Assembly: GCA_007123695.1 (NCBI GenBank)
Contig: SLGN01000051.1
Span: forward strand, 1 to 5,255
Direction of reading: 5' to 3'
Length of the DNA stretch: 5,255 bases
DNA from: Verrucomicrobiales bacterium
GTDB taxonomy: Bacteria > Verrucomicrobiota > Verrucomicrobiia > Verrucomicrobiales > DEV007
Below the pieces are notes generated by a model. That model was not told the DNA's origin. It ran no database searches and was given only the letters and a program-made list of their open reading frames with translations. A program made the translations under genes and the position numbers. Shown here one piece after another: positions 1 to 5,255 of this stretch; position 1 is the first letter of the stretch, and the number at the start of each line of letters is the position of its first letter.

Positions 1-347
1 ACCCGGTCGCTCTGCCAGAGGGAGAGGGCGGCGTCGATGCGGGCGAGTTCGGATTCGCCGAGGTCGTAGCGTCGGTTGCGCCGGAGCCACTCGCGCCATT
101 TGTTGCGCACGATGCCGCGCATCCAGGCGGGGAAATCGCGCGTCACGTCGAAGACGCCGCGTTTTTCATAAGCGACGACGAAGGCGTCCTGCACGATGTC
201 GCGGGCGGTCGTGGGATCGCGGGTCAGGGCGGTCGCGTAGACGAGGAGGTCGCGGTGGTGCGTCCGCACCAGATCGGCGAATTCCGCGTCGCCGACTTGG
301 CCGGAATCGCCTTCCTCCTGTCTATCCACTAGTTTCAAAGCTGTCAT
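1..347 (-). CDS. ECF-type RNA polymerase sigma factor, N-terminal part (runs off left edge)
   Basis: Predicted cytoplasmic transcription initiation factor that would direct RNA polymerase to a specific promoter set. The minus-strand frame is open from ATG at 347 to the window edge, giving 115 residues. Residues 22-92 look like sigma-70 region 2: an N-terminal helix (FADLVRTHHRDLLVYATAL), the core-binding helix DIVQDAFVVAYEK (50-62), then FPAWMRGIVRNKWREWLRR (72-90), the aromatic and basic part that contacts and melts the -10 element. Region 4, which reads the -35 element, should lie beyond the edge; ECF factors are usually about 160-200 residues. ATG 347 has no strong Shine-Dalgarno sequence, and an in-frame ATG at 401 is possible but adds no recognisable sequence. 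It is divergent from the membrane-protein gene at 461. Any cognate anti-sigma factor is not visible. The family call is solid; the subgroup and stimulus are unknown. Confidence 0.9.
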   Translation of the reverse strand, partial: MTALKLVDRQEEGDSGQVGDAEFADLVRTHHRDLLVYATALTRDPTTARDIVQDAFVVAYEKRGVFDVTRDFPAWMRGIVRNKWREWLRRNRRYDLGESELARIDAALSLWQSDR

Positions 348-362
348 TGCCCGATTTGTTTG

Positions 363-390
363 TCCGGGGCTCCGGAGAATTGTGACACAA
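363..390. promoter_or_regulatory. two adjacent small palindromes in divergent intergenic region
   Basis: Between the divergent starts there are two perfect short inverted repeats. TCCGG-GGCT-CCGGA occupies 363-376, and TTGTG-A-CACAA occupies 380-390, three bases further on. Their place between an ECF sigma gene and an envelope-protein gene fits operator sites or a regulator-binding region. Arms of 5 bp are short enough to arise by chance in GC-rich DNA, and I found no convincing -35/-10 pair on either strand here. Function is inference only. Confidence 0.3.
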
Positions 391-460
391 AAGCCCGGCA
401 TCGGCGAGTTTCCAGAAGCGAGGCAGGGAAGGGAAGTTGTCAAAACGCGGAAGCGATGGC

Positions 461-1213
461 ATGGGGAATTCGATGAAAGCGCGCCACCGATGGTTCGTGA
501 CCCTGCTGGGTCCGTTTGCCGTGATGCTGCTCTTTGGCGGGCTGCTGTGGCAGTCGGGACGCCATGCGGCGAAGGACGGTGACCGGTCGGCGGAAACGGG
601 AGATCCGTCCGGCGAGTCGGGCGCTCCCCGCGCCTCCCAGTTCGACCTTTCCACCCTCGCTCCGGGCGATTCGCTGCCGGAATGGGAGGCGAGTCAGGGG
701 AACTTCCGGCTGGTGGAACTCGAGGGGCGAACCGTGCTGGAGCTTTTCTACGAACCGATGGAGGAGGGCCGGCTGCTCTGGAGTCGCCCGATTCCAGAGA
801 CGGGCGCGGTCCGGGCAAGGATGTGGGGCCCGCGGACGCGCCGCAATGCCCCGCGCTTCTCCGTCGGCGTGGTGGCTTCCTCCGCGATCTGGCTGCGTGC
901 GACGCCGCTGAAGCGGGTCGTGGAAATCGTCGAGATCGTCGGAGAAGAAGAGGCCGTCATCGCCTCGGCTCCGTGGAGCGCCGTCAGCGAGAGACCTGTC
1001 TGGCTGGAACTGCGCCTCCTCCGGGGAGAAGGCCCCGGCGCCCCCGGCCGCGTCGAGGGGCGGGTTTGGTTCGACGAGGAGGAGCGGCCCGAGGTGCCCA
1101 CCATCGAGGCTGCGCCGGGCGAGGAAATCGGCTTTGCCCGGGCGGTAGTGGCGGGAGCCCCCTACGCTCTCAAGCCGGTCTACTTCGATCGGCTCGAGGT
1201 GGAGGCGCAGTGA
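461..1213 (+). CDS. membrane-anchored protein with extracytoplasmic beta-sandwich-like domain
   Basis: Protein of 250 residues from ATG 461, of no family I can name. Basic N-terminus (KARHR, 6-10), then one hydrophobic segment at about 11-30 (WFVTLLGPFAVMLLFGGLLW) with no clear signal-peptidase site, so it is probably an N-terminal anchor. A charged Gly/Ser/Asp/Glu linker follows (about 35-58), then a beta-rich domain (60-250). This domain resembles the C-terminal domain of the propeller protein at 1378-3666: LEGRTVL (87-93), a Trp at 180, GRVEGRVWFDEEERPE (196-211) and PVYFDRLEV (239-247) match in order and spacing. A role in binding carbohydrate or protein outside the membrane is inference. 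Start choice: ATG 461 has GGAAG 7 bases upstream; ATG 473 (MKARHRW) and TTG 437 (after AGGGA) are real alternatives. The gene is divergent from the sigma factor and 164 bases before the first propeller gene. Confidence 0.8.
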   Translation: MGNSMKARHRWFVTLLGPFAVMLLFGGLLWQSGRHAAKDGDRSAETGDPSGESGAPRASQFDLSTLAPGDSLPEWEASQGNFRLVELEGRTVLELFYEPMEEGRLLWSRPIPETGAVRARMWGPRTRRNAPRFSVGVVASSAIWLRATPLKRVVEIVEIVGEEEAVIASAPWSAVSERPVWLELRLLRGEGPGAPGRVEGRVWFDEEERPEVPTIEAAPGEEIGFARAVVAGAPYALKPVYFDRLEVEAQ

Positions 1214-1233
1214 TGTCACAATAAGAGGTGCTT

Positions 1234-1299
1234 ATGCGTGTTGTTGGATTGCGCGAAAAATCTCGCTTTGTTGCCGAAAATTCCTCGATCAGGAATTAG
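1234..1299 (+). CDS. possible 21-residue leader peptide ORF
   Basis: A short ORF opens with ATG 1234 and ends at TAG 1297-1299. It is preceded by a good Shine-Dalgarno sequence, AAGAGG at 1223-1228, 5 bases from the ATG. The peptide begins MRVVGLREKSRF and is basic, with no membrane segment and no run of one amino acid that would suggest classical amino-acid attenuation. It starts 21 bases after the stop of the membrane-protein gene and lies upstream of the first propeller gene. Its body overlaps a terminator-like hairpin (1251-1272), and its last codons and the first base of its stop lie in a perfect inverted repeat (1279-1297), so its translation could affect RNA folding. Without homologues it may be chance. 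Confidence 0.25.
   Translation: MRVVGLREKSRFVAENSSIRN
1251..1272 (+). terminator. weak intrinsic-terminator-like hairpin after the membrane-protein gene
   Basis: GCGCGA (1251-1256) can pair with TCTCGC (1261-1266) across an AAAA loop, with one C-T mismatch, and is followed by TTTGTT. It lies 38 bases after the stop codon at 1211-1213, so it could end or attenuate the upstream transcript. The stem is short and imperfect and the T tract is interrupted, so strength is doubtful. It also lies inside the possible leader ORF at 1234-1299. Confidence 0.25.
1279..1297. repeat. perfect 7-bp inverted repeat, 5-base loop
   Basis: AATTCCT (1279-1285) and AGGAATT (1291-1297) are perfect inverted copies around CGATC. 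No T run follows on the plus strand. On the minus strand the stem is followed by TTTTC, but no minus-strand gene ends here, so a terminator is unlikely. An operator for the downstream propeller operon or a leader RNA hairpin fits better. It sits just upstream of the weak -10-like box at 1306-1312. Confidence 0.4.
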
Positions 1300-1305
1300 T
1301 CCAGC

Positions 1306-1312
1306 TAATATA
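1306..1312 (+). promoter_or_regulatory. weak -10-like box (TAATATA) upstream of the propeller genes
   Basis: TAATATA lies in the lowest-GC stretch of the window, about 65 bases before the ATG of the first propeller gene. It matches the bacterial -10 consensus at four of six positions in two registers. No good -35 hexamer stands 16-18 bases upstream; that space is taken by the inverted repeat at 1279-1297. The box could need an activator or an alternative sigma factor, or it may simply reflect AT-rich sequence. Confidence 0.2.
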
Positions 1313-1339
1313 CGTGTTTCGGCAGGAAAATCCGTTTGT

Positions 1340-1370
1340 GAGTCTCCGCGACTCCGCTAGAATTGGAGAA
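1340..1370 (+). promoter_or_regulatory. Shine-Dalgarno site with possible sequestering leader structure
   Basis: GGAGA at 1365-1369 is a clear ribosome binding site, with its GGAG core 9 bases before ATG 1378. It fixes that start and rules out TTG 1363, which would put the site inside the coding region. Upstream, TCTCC (1343-1347) is an exact complement of GGAGA and could hide it. GAGTC (1340-1344) also forms a perfect 5-bp hairpin with GACTC (1350-1354), and this excludes the first pairing. The binding site is well supported; the switch is speculation. Confidence 0.6.
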
Positions 1371-1377
1371 TCGGTTT

Positions 1378-3666
1378 ATGAAATTCCCCCTGCCCCTCTG
1401 CCTCTGGATTGTCGCCCTTTTCCCGTTCGTCTCCGAGCTTCCGGCTGGCGAACCCCTTGGTCCCGGCGACTGGTCCTTCTGGCGGGGGCCTCTTCAAACC
1501 GGGGTCAGTCTGGAGACCTTCAAAGACTACGAGTTCAACCCCGAACCCATCTGGACGGACGCCATCGCCTCGCAGGCAGCTCCGATCGTTCATAAAGGGA
1601 GGATCTACTCTTGGGGCTTTCGCGGGCGTGGCGCCGACCTCACCGAAGTGGTGCAGGCTCGTGACGAAGCCACCGGCGATGTGATCTGGGAGCGGTCGAC
1701 GCTCGACTTTATGTCCGACACGGTCTACGAACGCTACACGGTCGGGTCCGTGGCCGTCGATGTGGAGACCGAGAACATCATCGCGGCCACTGCCCACGGT
1801 CTCGTCACTTGCTATTCGCGCGACGGAGACATCCTCTGGGAAGTCTCGACCATGGAGCGCTACGGACGCCTAACCTTTCCCAACGCCCGCGCCGGCGTGC
1901 CGGTGATCGAGGGCGACCTTGTCATCCTCCACGTGGTGACGAGCTATTGGGGTGCCGACGGTCCGGCACGCGACCGCTTCCTCGCGCTCGACAAGAACAC
2001 CGGCGAGATGCGCTGGTCCTCGACTCCGGGAATTGGCGATCCCTTCCTCAAGGACACCTCCTTCAGCACTCCTTTGATCGAAACGCGCCAGGGTCGGCGC
2101 GTCTTCTATGCGGGCACGGGCTGCGGCAACGTCGTTTGCGTGAACGTCAACGACGGCACTCCTCTGTGGCGGGTTCACACCACAGTGGGGGGCGTGAACG
2201 CTTCGCCGGTGCTTTCCGACGGCATCCTCTACACCATCCACGGTACCGAAAACCTCGATTCGACCGAGATGGGCCGTGCCGTCGGGCTGCGCATTCCCGA
2301 CGATCTCGACAACATCGATGGCGAGGTCGATCCCAAGCAGGGCGGGGCACCGGCGCTCAAGGGCGACGTCGAGGCCTGGCGTCTGCCCTTGGAGATGTTC
2401 ACCAGCTCCCCCGCCTATCACGACGGCAAGATCTATCAAGTGGTCAAGACCGGCGTGCTCGTCTGCCTCGAACTCGCCTCGGGCAAGATTTTGTGGGAGC
2501 GCAAGCTGGTCAACTCGCAGCTCCACGCTTCGCCCCTCTACGCCGACGGACGCCTCTACGTCCCGACCCAGCCGGGCGACTTCTTCGTCATCGATGTGCG
2601 CGGCGACGAGCCCGTCATCGAGCACACCATCAAGCTCGACGGCAATGCGATCGGCTCCCCCGCCCTCTGCAACGGCCGCGTCTACGTCCACACCACCGAG
2701 AAGCTCTACGCCTTCGAGATCAAGAATTCGGGCATCGACTACGGCACCGTTCCCGAGGATCCCAAGGTCGAGCCGGGCGAGCCCGCCAAGCTCATGCTGG
2801 TTCCGACCGATGTCCTTCTCACGGGCGGTTCCTCCGTGGATGTGCGGGTCTTCGAAGCCGATAAGCACGGCAACATCATCCGTCAGCTCGGCGATGACGA
2901 GGAGGTTTCGTGGGAGACCTTCATCCCGCCGACCGCCCTCGTGAAGGCCGAGATGGACGCCTCCTTCGACGGTCGCACCATCTCGGCGGCGCCCGATGCC
3001 AAGGACTCGGCCGGCGCTTGGAAGGCGACCGCCAACGGTCTTTCCGGTCTGCTCCGCGGACGTGTTGCGCTGAAGATCCCCTACGAATACGACTTCGAGG
3101 ACTTCGACCTCGGCGAGAACGGCAGCGCCTACCCGCCGCTATCTTGGATCGGCGCTCGACTCAAGTTCGACATCCGCGAGTTGGAGGGGAGGAAAGTGCT
3201 CGCCAAGACGCTCGACCGTCTCCTTTTCCAACGTTCCCTCACCTTCATCGGCTCGCCCGAATCGTCCGGCTACACCGTGGAGGCCGACGTCATGACCGAC
3301 GGCAACCGGCGCACCAAATCGACCGTCGGCGTCATCAACCAGCGCTACATCATCTCTCTGGTTGGCAACGCCGGCGTGATCGAGGTCAGTTCCAATCAAG
3401 AGCGGATCTCCGTGACCGAGCCCTTTCCCGTCGCCGCCAACCAGTGGTACACCCTTAAGACAAGAGTCGATGTCTCCGAGGACGGCAGCGGCGTCGTCCG
3501 CGGAAAGGCGTGGAAAAAAGGGGATCCTGAGCCCGACGAATGGAACATAGAATTCCATCACGCCAACGTCCACAAGTCGGGTTCTCCGGGTATCTTCGGA
3601 TTCTCCCCCCAGAACATGATGAAAGTCTACGTGGACAGATTCTCCGTCTACCCCAACGCAGACTGA
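1378..3666 (+). CDS. secreted PQQ-like beta-propeller protein with Ig-like and C-terminal beta-sandwich domains
   Basis: Complete 762-residue protein. Residues 1-24 are a signal peptide (MKFPLPLCLWIVALF core; cleavage plausible after LPAG), so it acts in the periplasm or outside. After a start typical of PQQ-like propellers (GDWSFWRGP, 30-38), residues about 30-448 form a beta-propeller with repeated D-x-x-x-G-x-x-x-W blade motifs: DEATGDVIW (96-104), RDGDILW (148-154), DKNTGEMRW (205-213), NDGTPLW (258-264) and ELASGKILW (365-373). Residues about 467-567 resemble a bacterial Ig-like domain (VPTDVLLTGGSSVDVRV, then VSWETF). Residues about 570-762 are a beta-sandwich-like domain related to the upstream membrane protein. 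There is no CxxCH motif, and PQQ-binding residues cannot be assigned; BamB-like annotation would rest on the fold only. ATG 1378 follows GGAGA; an in-frame TGA lies at 1339-1341. Probably co-transcribed with the gene at 3738. Substrate unknown. Confidence 0.92.
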   Translation: MKFPLPLCLWIVALFPFVSELPAGEPLGPGDWSFWRGPLQTGVSLETFKDYEFNPEPIWTDAIASQAAPIVHKGRIYSWGFRGRGADLTEVVQARDEATGDVIWERSTLDFMSDTVYERYTVGSVAVDVETENIIAATAHGLVTCYSRDGDILWEVSTMERYGRLTFPNARAGVPVIEGDLVILHVVTSYWGADGPARDRFLALDKNTGEMRWSSTPGIGDPFLKDTSFSTPLIETRQGRRVFYAGTGCGNVVCVNVNDGTPLWRVHTTVGGVNASPVLSDGILYTIHGTENLDSTEMGRAVGLRIPDDLDNIDGEVDPKQGGAPALKGDVEAWRLPLEMFTSSPAYHDGKIYQVVKTGVLVCLELASGKILWERKLVNSQLHASPLYADGRLYVPTQPGDFFVIDVRGDEPVIEHTIKLDGNAIGSPALCNGRVYVHTTEKLYAFEIKNSGIDYGTVPEDPKVEPGEPAKLMLVPTDVLLTGGSSVDVRVFEADKHGNIIRQLGDDEEVSWETFIPPTALVKAEMDASFDGRTISAAPDAKDSAGAWKATANGLSGLLRGRVALKIPYEYDFEDFDLGENGSAYPPLSWIGARLKFDIRELEGRKVLAKTLDRLLFQRSLTFIGSPESSGYTVEADVMTDGNRRTKSTVGVINQRYIISLVGNAGVIEVSSNQERISVTEPFPVAANQWYTLKTRVDVSEDGSGVVRGKAWKKGDPEPDEWNIEFHHANVHKSGSPGIFGFSPQNMMKVYVDRFSVYPNAD

Positions 3667-3737
3667 CCGCTTCCGACCGATCACCCTTTTCAGGACCGCG
3701 CTCCACCCACCCCTCCTCCTCCTAACCCATCGAGACC
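3667..3737 (+). promoter_or_regulatory. C-rich, G-poor intergenic junction with (CCT)4
   Basis: In this 71-base gap I count 37 C against 9 G, with four tandem CCT units at 3712-3723. No stem with a T run is present, so no intrinsic terminator is seen, and no Shine-Dalgarno sequence precedes ATG 3738. C-rich, G-poor RNA is the kind of sequence Rho binds, and pyrimidine-rich leaders can also help ribosome loading through protein S1. The CCT run resembles the anti-Shine-Dalgarno sequence rather than its target. Composition is observed; the role is inference. Confidence 0.35.
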
Positions 3738-5255
3738 ATGAAACGAAGCACCCTACACGCCCTTGCCGCGCTTCTCCTCGCCCTCCCCGTGCAGGCGCAG
3801 GAGAGCAACCCGCCTACCCCCACGCCCACCGGCGCCGAAGGCGGCGGGGACTGGCCCAACTGGGGCGGCGACGGGATGAGGAACATGGTGTCCCCGGCTA
3901 CCGGCATCGTCTTCGACATCCACCCCGGGAAGATCGGTGCGGAAGGCAAGGTCGAGGGCGCCAAGAACCTGAAATGGGTCGCCGAAATGGGCTCCCAGGC
4001 CTACGGCACCGCTACGGTCAAGGACGGGCGGGTCTTCATCGGCACGAACAACGAAAAACCCCGCGATCCCGAGATCGTCGGAGACCGCGGCATCGTGATG
4101 TGTTTCGACGAGCAGACAGGAGAGTTCCTCTGGCAGCTCGTCGTGCCGAAGCTCGACTCCGGTAAAGTCAACGACTGGGAATACCTCGGCATCTGCTCGT
4201 CGGTGGCCGTCGACGGGAAGCACGGCTACGTCGTGACGAACCGCTGCGAGGTCCTTTGCCTCGATGTCTACGGCATGGCCGACGGCAACGATCCTCCGTT
4301 CACGGACGAGGCGAAATACCTCGTCGGCGGGCTCAGCGGGCTCGATTCCGCGGAACCGCTGCCGCTCGCAGAAAAGTCCGCGGACATCGTCTGGGGCTAC
4401 GACATGCGCAAGGATCTTGGAGTTTTCCCCCACAACATCGCCTCCAGCACGGTGGCCCTTTCCGAAAAATACGTCTGGGCCTGCACCTCAAACGGGGTCG
4501 ATTGGTCGCACATCAACATGCCGGCACCCCACGCGCCGACATTGGTTGCCCTCGACCGCGAGACCGGCGAACTCGTCGCCGAAGAAGAGGTCGGCATCGC
4601 CGAGCGCACCATGCACTGCAACTGGTCGTCGCCCGCCATCGGCAAAATCGGTGGCAAGGAAACTGTCGTGTTTGGGGCCGGCGATGGATATGCCTACGGA
4701 TTCGACGCCAACGACTTCATCGAGGAGGAAGACGGTGGTGAGACCTTCAACTTGCTCAAAACCCTTTGGAAGGTCAATTGCTGCCCCGATGAATACCGCT
4801 TCGACGAGAACGGCGAGCCGATCAAATACGCCACCTACCCCGGTCCCTCCGAGATCATCTCCACTCCCGTGATCCACGAGGACAAGATCTACATCGTCAT
4901 CGGCCAGGATCCCGAGCACGGCGAGGGCGTCGGCGCCATCACCTGCATCGATCCCTCCAAGGGCACCGGAGATGATGCCATCGTCTGGCAGTTCAAGGAA
5001 ATCGGCCGATCCATCTCGACCCCCTCCGTCCACGACGGACTCGTCTACGTCGCCGACTATTCGGGCCGCATCTTCTGCCTCGATGCGGAGACCGGTGAGA
5101 AGTACTGGGAGCACGACACTCTTTCGCATATCTGGAGCTCGACCCTCTACGTCGATGGCAAGGTGCTCATTGGGAACGAGGATGGCGAACTCGTCATCCT
5201 CTCCGCAGGAAAGGAATACGTCGATCCCGAGATCGTCACCTTCCCCGCCCCGATC
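3738..5255 (+). CDS. secreted PQQ-like beta-propeller repeat protein (runs off right edge)
   Basis: The frame is open from ATG 3738 to the window end: 506 residues, no stop. Residues 1-20 are a signal peptide (LHALAALLLALPVQA, cleavage after VQA), followed by a Pro/Thr/Gly linker (24-37) and the propeller entry DWPNWGGDG (38-46). Blade motifs include FDEQTGEFLW (123-132), DRETGEL (273-279) and DAETGEKYW (449-457). Segments such as GDRGIVMCFDEQTGEFLWQL, TNRCEVLCLD and YPGPSEIISTPV match my memory of a PQQ-like protein family common in planctomycetes and Verrucomicrobia. By that pattern roughly one more blade is missing at the right. There are ten cysteines, including an adjacent pair at 348-349, and no CxxCH motif. 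ATG 3738 is the first possible start, since an in-frame TAA lies at 3723-3725. It begins 71 bases after the other propeller gene and is probably in its operon. No substrate or reaction can be assigned. Confidence 0.92.
   Translation, partial: MKRSTLHALAALLLALPVQAQESNPPTPTPTGAEGGGDWPNWGGDGMRNMVSPATGIVFDIHPGKIGAEGKVEGAKNLKWVAEMGSQAYGTATVKDGRVFIGTNNEKPRDPEIVGDRGIVMCFDEQTGEFLWQLVVPKLDSGKVNDWEYLGICSSVAVDGKHGYVVTNRCEVLCLDVYGMADGNDPPFTDEAKYLVGGLSGLDSAEPLPLAEKSADIVWGYDMRKDLGVFPHNIASSTVALSEKYVWACTSNGVDWSHINMPAPHAPTLVALDRETGELVAEEEVGIAERTMHCNWSSPAIGKIGGKETVVFGAGDGYAYGFDANDFIEEEDGGETFNLLKTLWKVNCCPDEYRFDENGEPIKYATYPGPSEIISTPVIHEDKIYIVIGQDPEHGEGVGAITCIDPSKGTGDDAIVWQFKEIGRSISTPSVHDGLVYVADYSGRIFCLDAETGEKYWEHDTLSHIWSSTLYVDGKVLIGNEDGELVILSAGKEYVDPEIVTFPAPI

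Noticed and set aside
440..1219. Long minus-strand ORF (259 codons) opposite the membrane-protein gene
   Set aside because: It mirrors almost exactly the plus-strand gene, has a low-complexity composition rich in Arg, Pro, Gly and His, and shows no domain. The plus-strand reading has a membrane segment and a domain matched in the next gene, so the antisense frame is a shadow of high GC content.
1363..1377. TTG at 1363 as the start of the first propeller gene
   Set aside because: The TTG overlaps the GGAG ribosome binding site itself. ATG 1378 has ideal spacing and opens directly into a normal signal peptide.
1314..1595. Plus-strand ORF from a GTG at 1314 running into the first propeller gene
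   Set aside because: It has no ribosome binding site, overlaps the signal-peptide region of a well-supported gene in another frame, and its translation has no recognisable pattern.
1870..2868. Minus-strand ORF of 332 codons opposite the first propeller gene
   Set aside because: It is the antisense reading of a gene with clear propeller blade motifs; it has an unusual Asp/Val/Gly/His-rich composition and no domain.
3753..4433. Minus-strand ORF of 226 codons opposite the second propeller gene
   Set aside because: It is the antisense shadow of a plus-strand gene whose signal peptide and family motifs are clear and whose frame stays open to the window edge.
1..5255. CRISPR arrays, tRNA or rRNA genes, insertion sequences
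   Set aside because: Reading both strands, I saw no regularly spaced repeats, no tRNA-like cloverleaf sequence, no rRNA segment, and no transposase motifs or terminal inverted repeats.

Overview
The window is GC-rich except for a lower-GC gap at about 1214-1377. It is tightly packed with secreted-protein genes. The types of PQQ-like beta-propeller protein, together with an ECF-type sigma factor, suggest a bacterium of the Planctomycetota-Verrucomicrobiota group, more likely Verrucomicrobiota. This is inferred from protein style only; no rRNA or other taxonomic marker is present.

Layout. On the minus strand at the left edge (1-347) lies the N-terminal two thirds of an ECF-family RNA polymerase sigma factor. 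A short divergent intergenic region follows, carrying two small palindromes (363-376 and 380-390). On the plus strand are three genes: a membrane-anchored protein with an extracytoplasmic beta-sandwich-like domain (461-1213); a secreted 762-residue PQQ-like beta-propeller protein with an Ig-like and a C-terminal beta-sandwich-like domain (1378-3666); and a second secreted PQQ-like beta-propeller protein that runs off the right edge (3738-5255, 506 residues seen, no stop). The 164-base gap between the first two plus-strand genes holds a possible 21-codon leader ORF, a weak terminator-like hairpin, a perfect 7-bp inverted repeat, a weak -10-like box and a clear Shine-Dalgarno sequence. The 71-base gap between the two propeller genes is strikingly C-rich and G-poor and has no Shine-Dalgarno sequence.

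How they may work together. The two propeller genes are close together and co-oriented and probably form one transcription unit. Both products carry signal peptides and should act in the periplasm or outside the cell. The membrane-anchored protein upstream appears to be a standalone relative of the C-terminal domain of the first propeller protein: four landmarks align in the same order with almost equal spacing. This suggests a small envelope module built from shared domains, with a divergent ECF sigma factor as a possible regulator. No substrate or reaction can be assigned. Neither propeller protein shows a CxxCH haem-binding motif, and I could not identify PQQ-ligating residues, so a scaffold or binding role is as likely as an enzymatic one.
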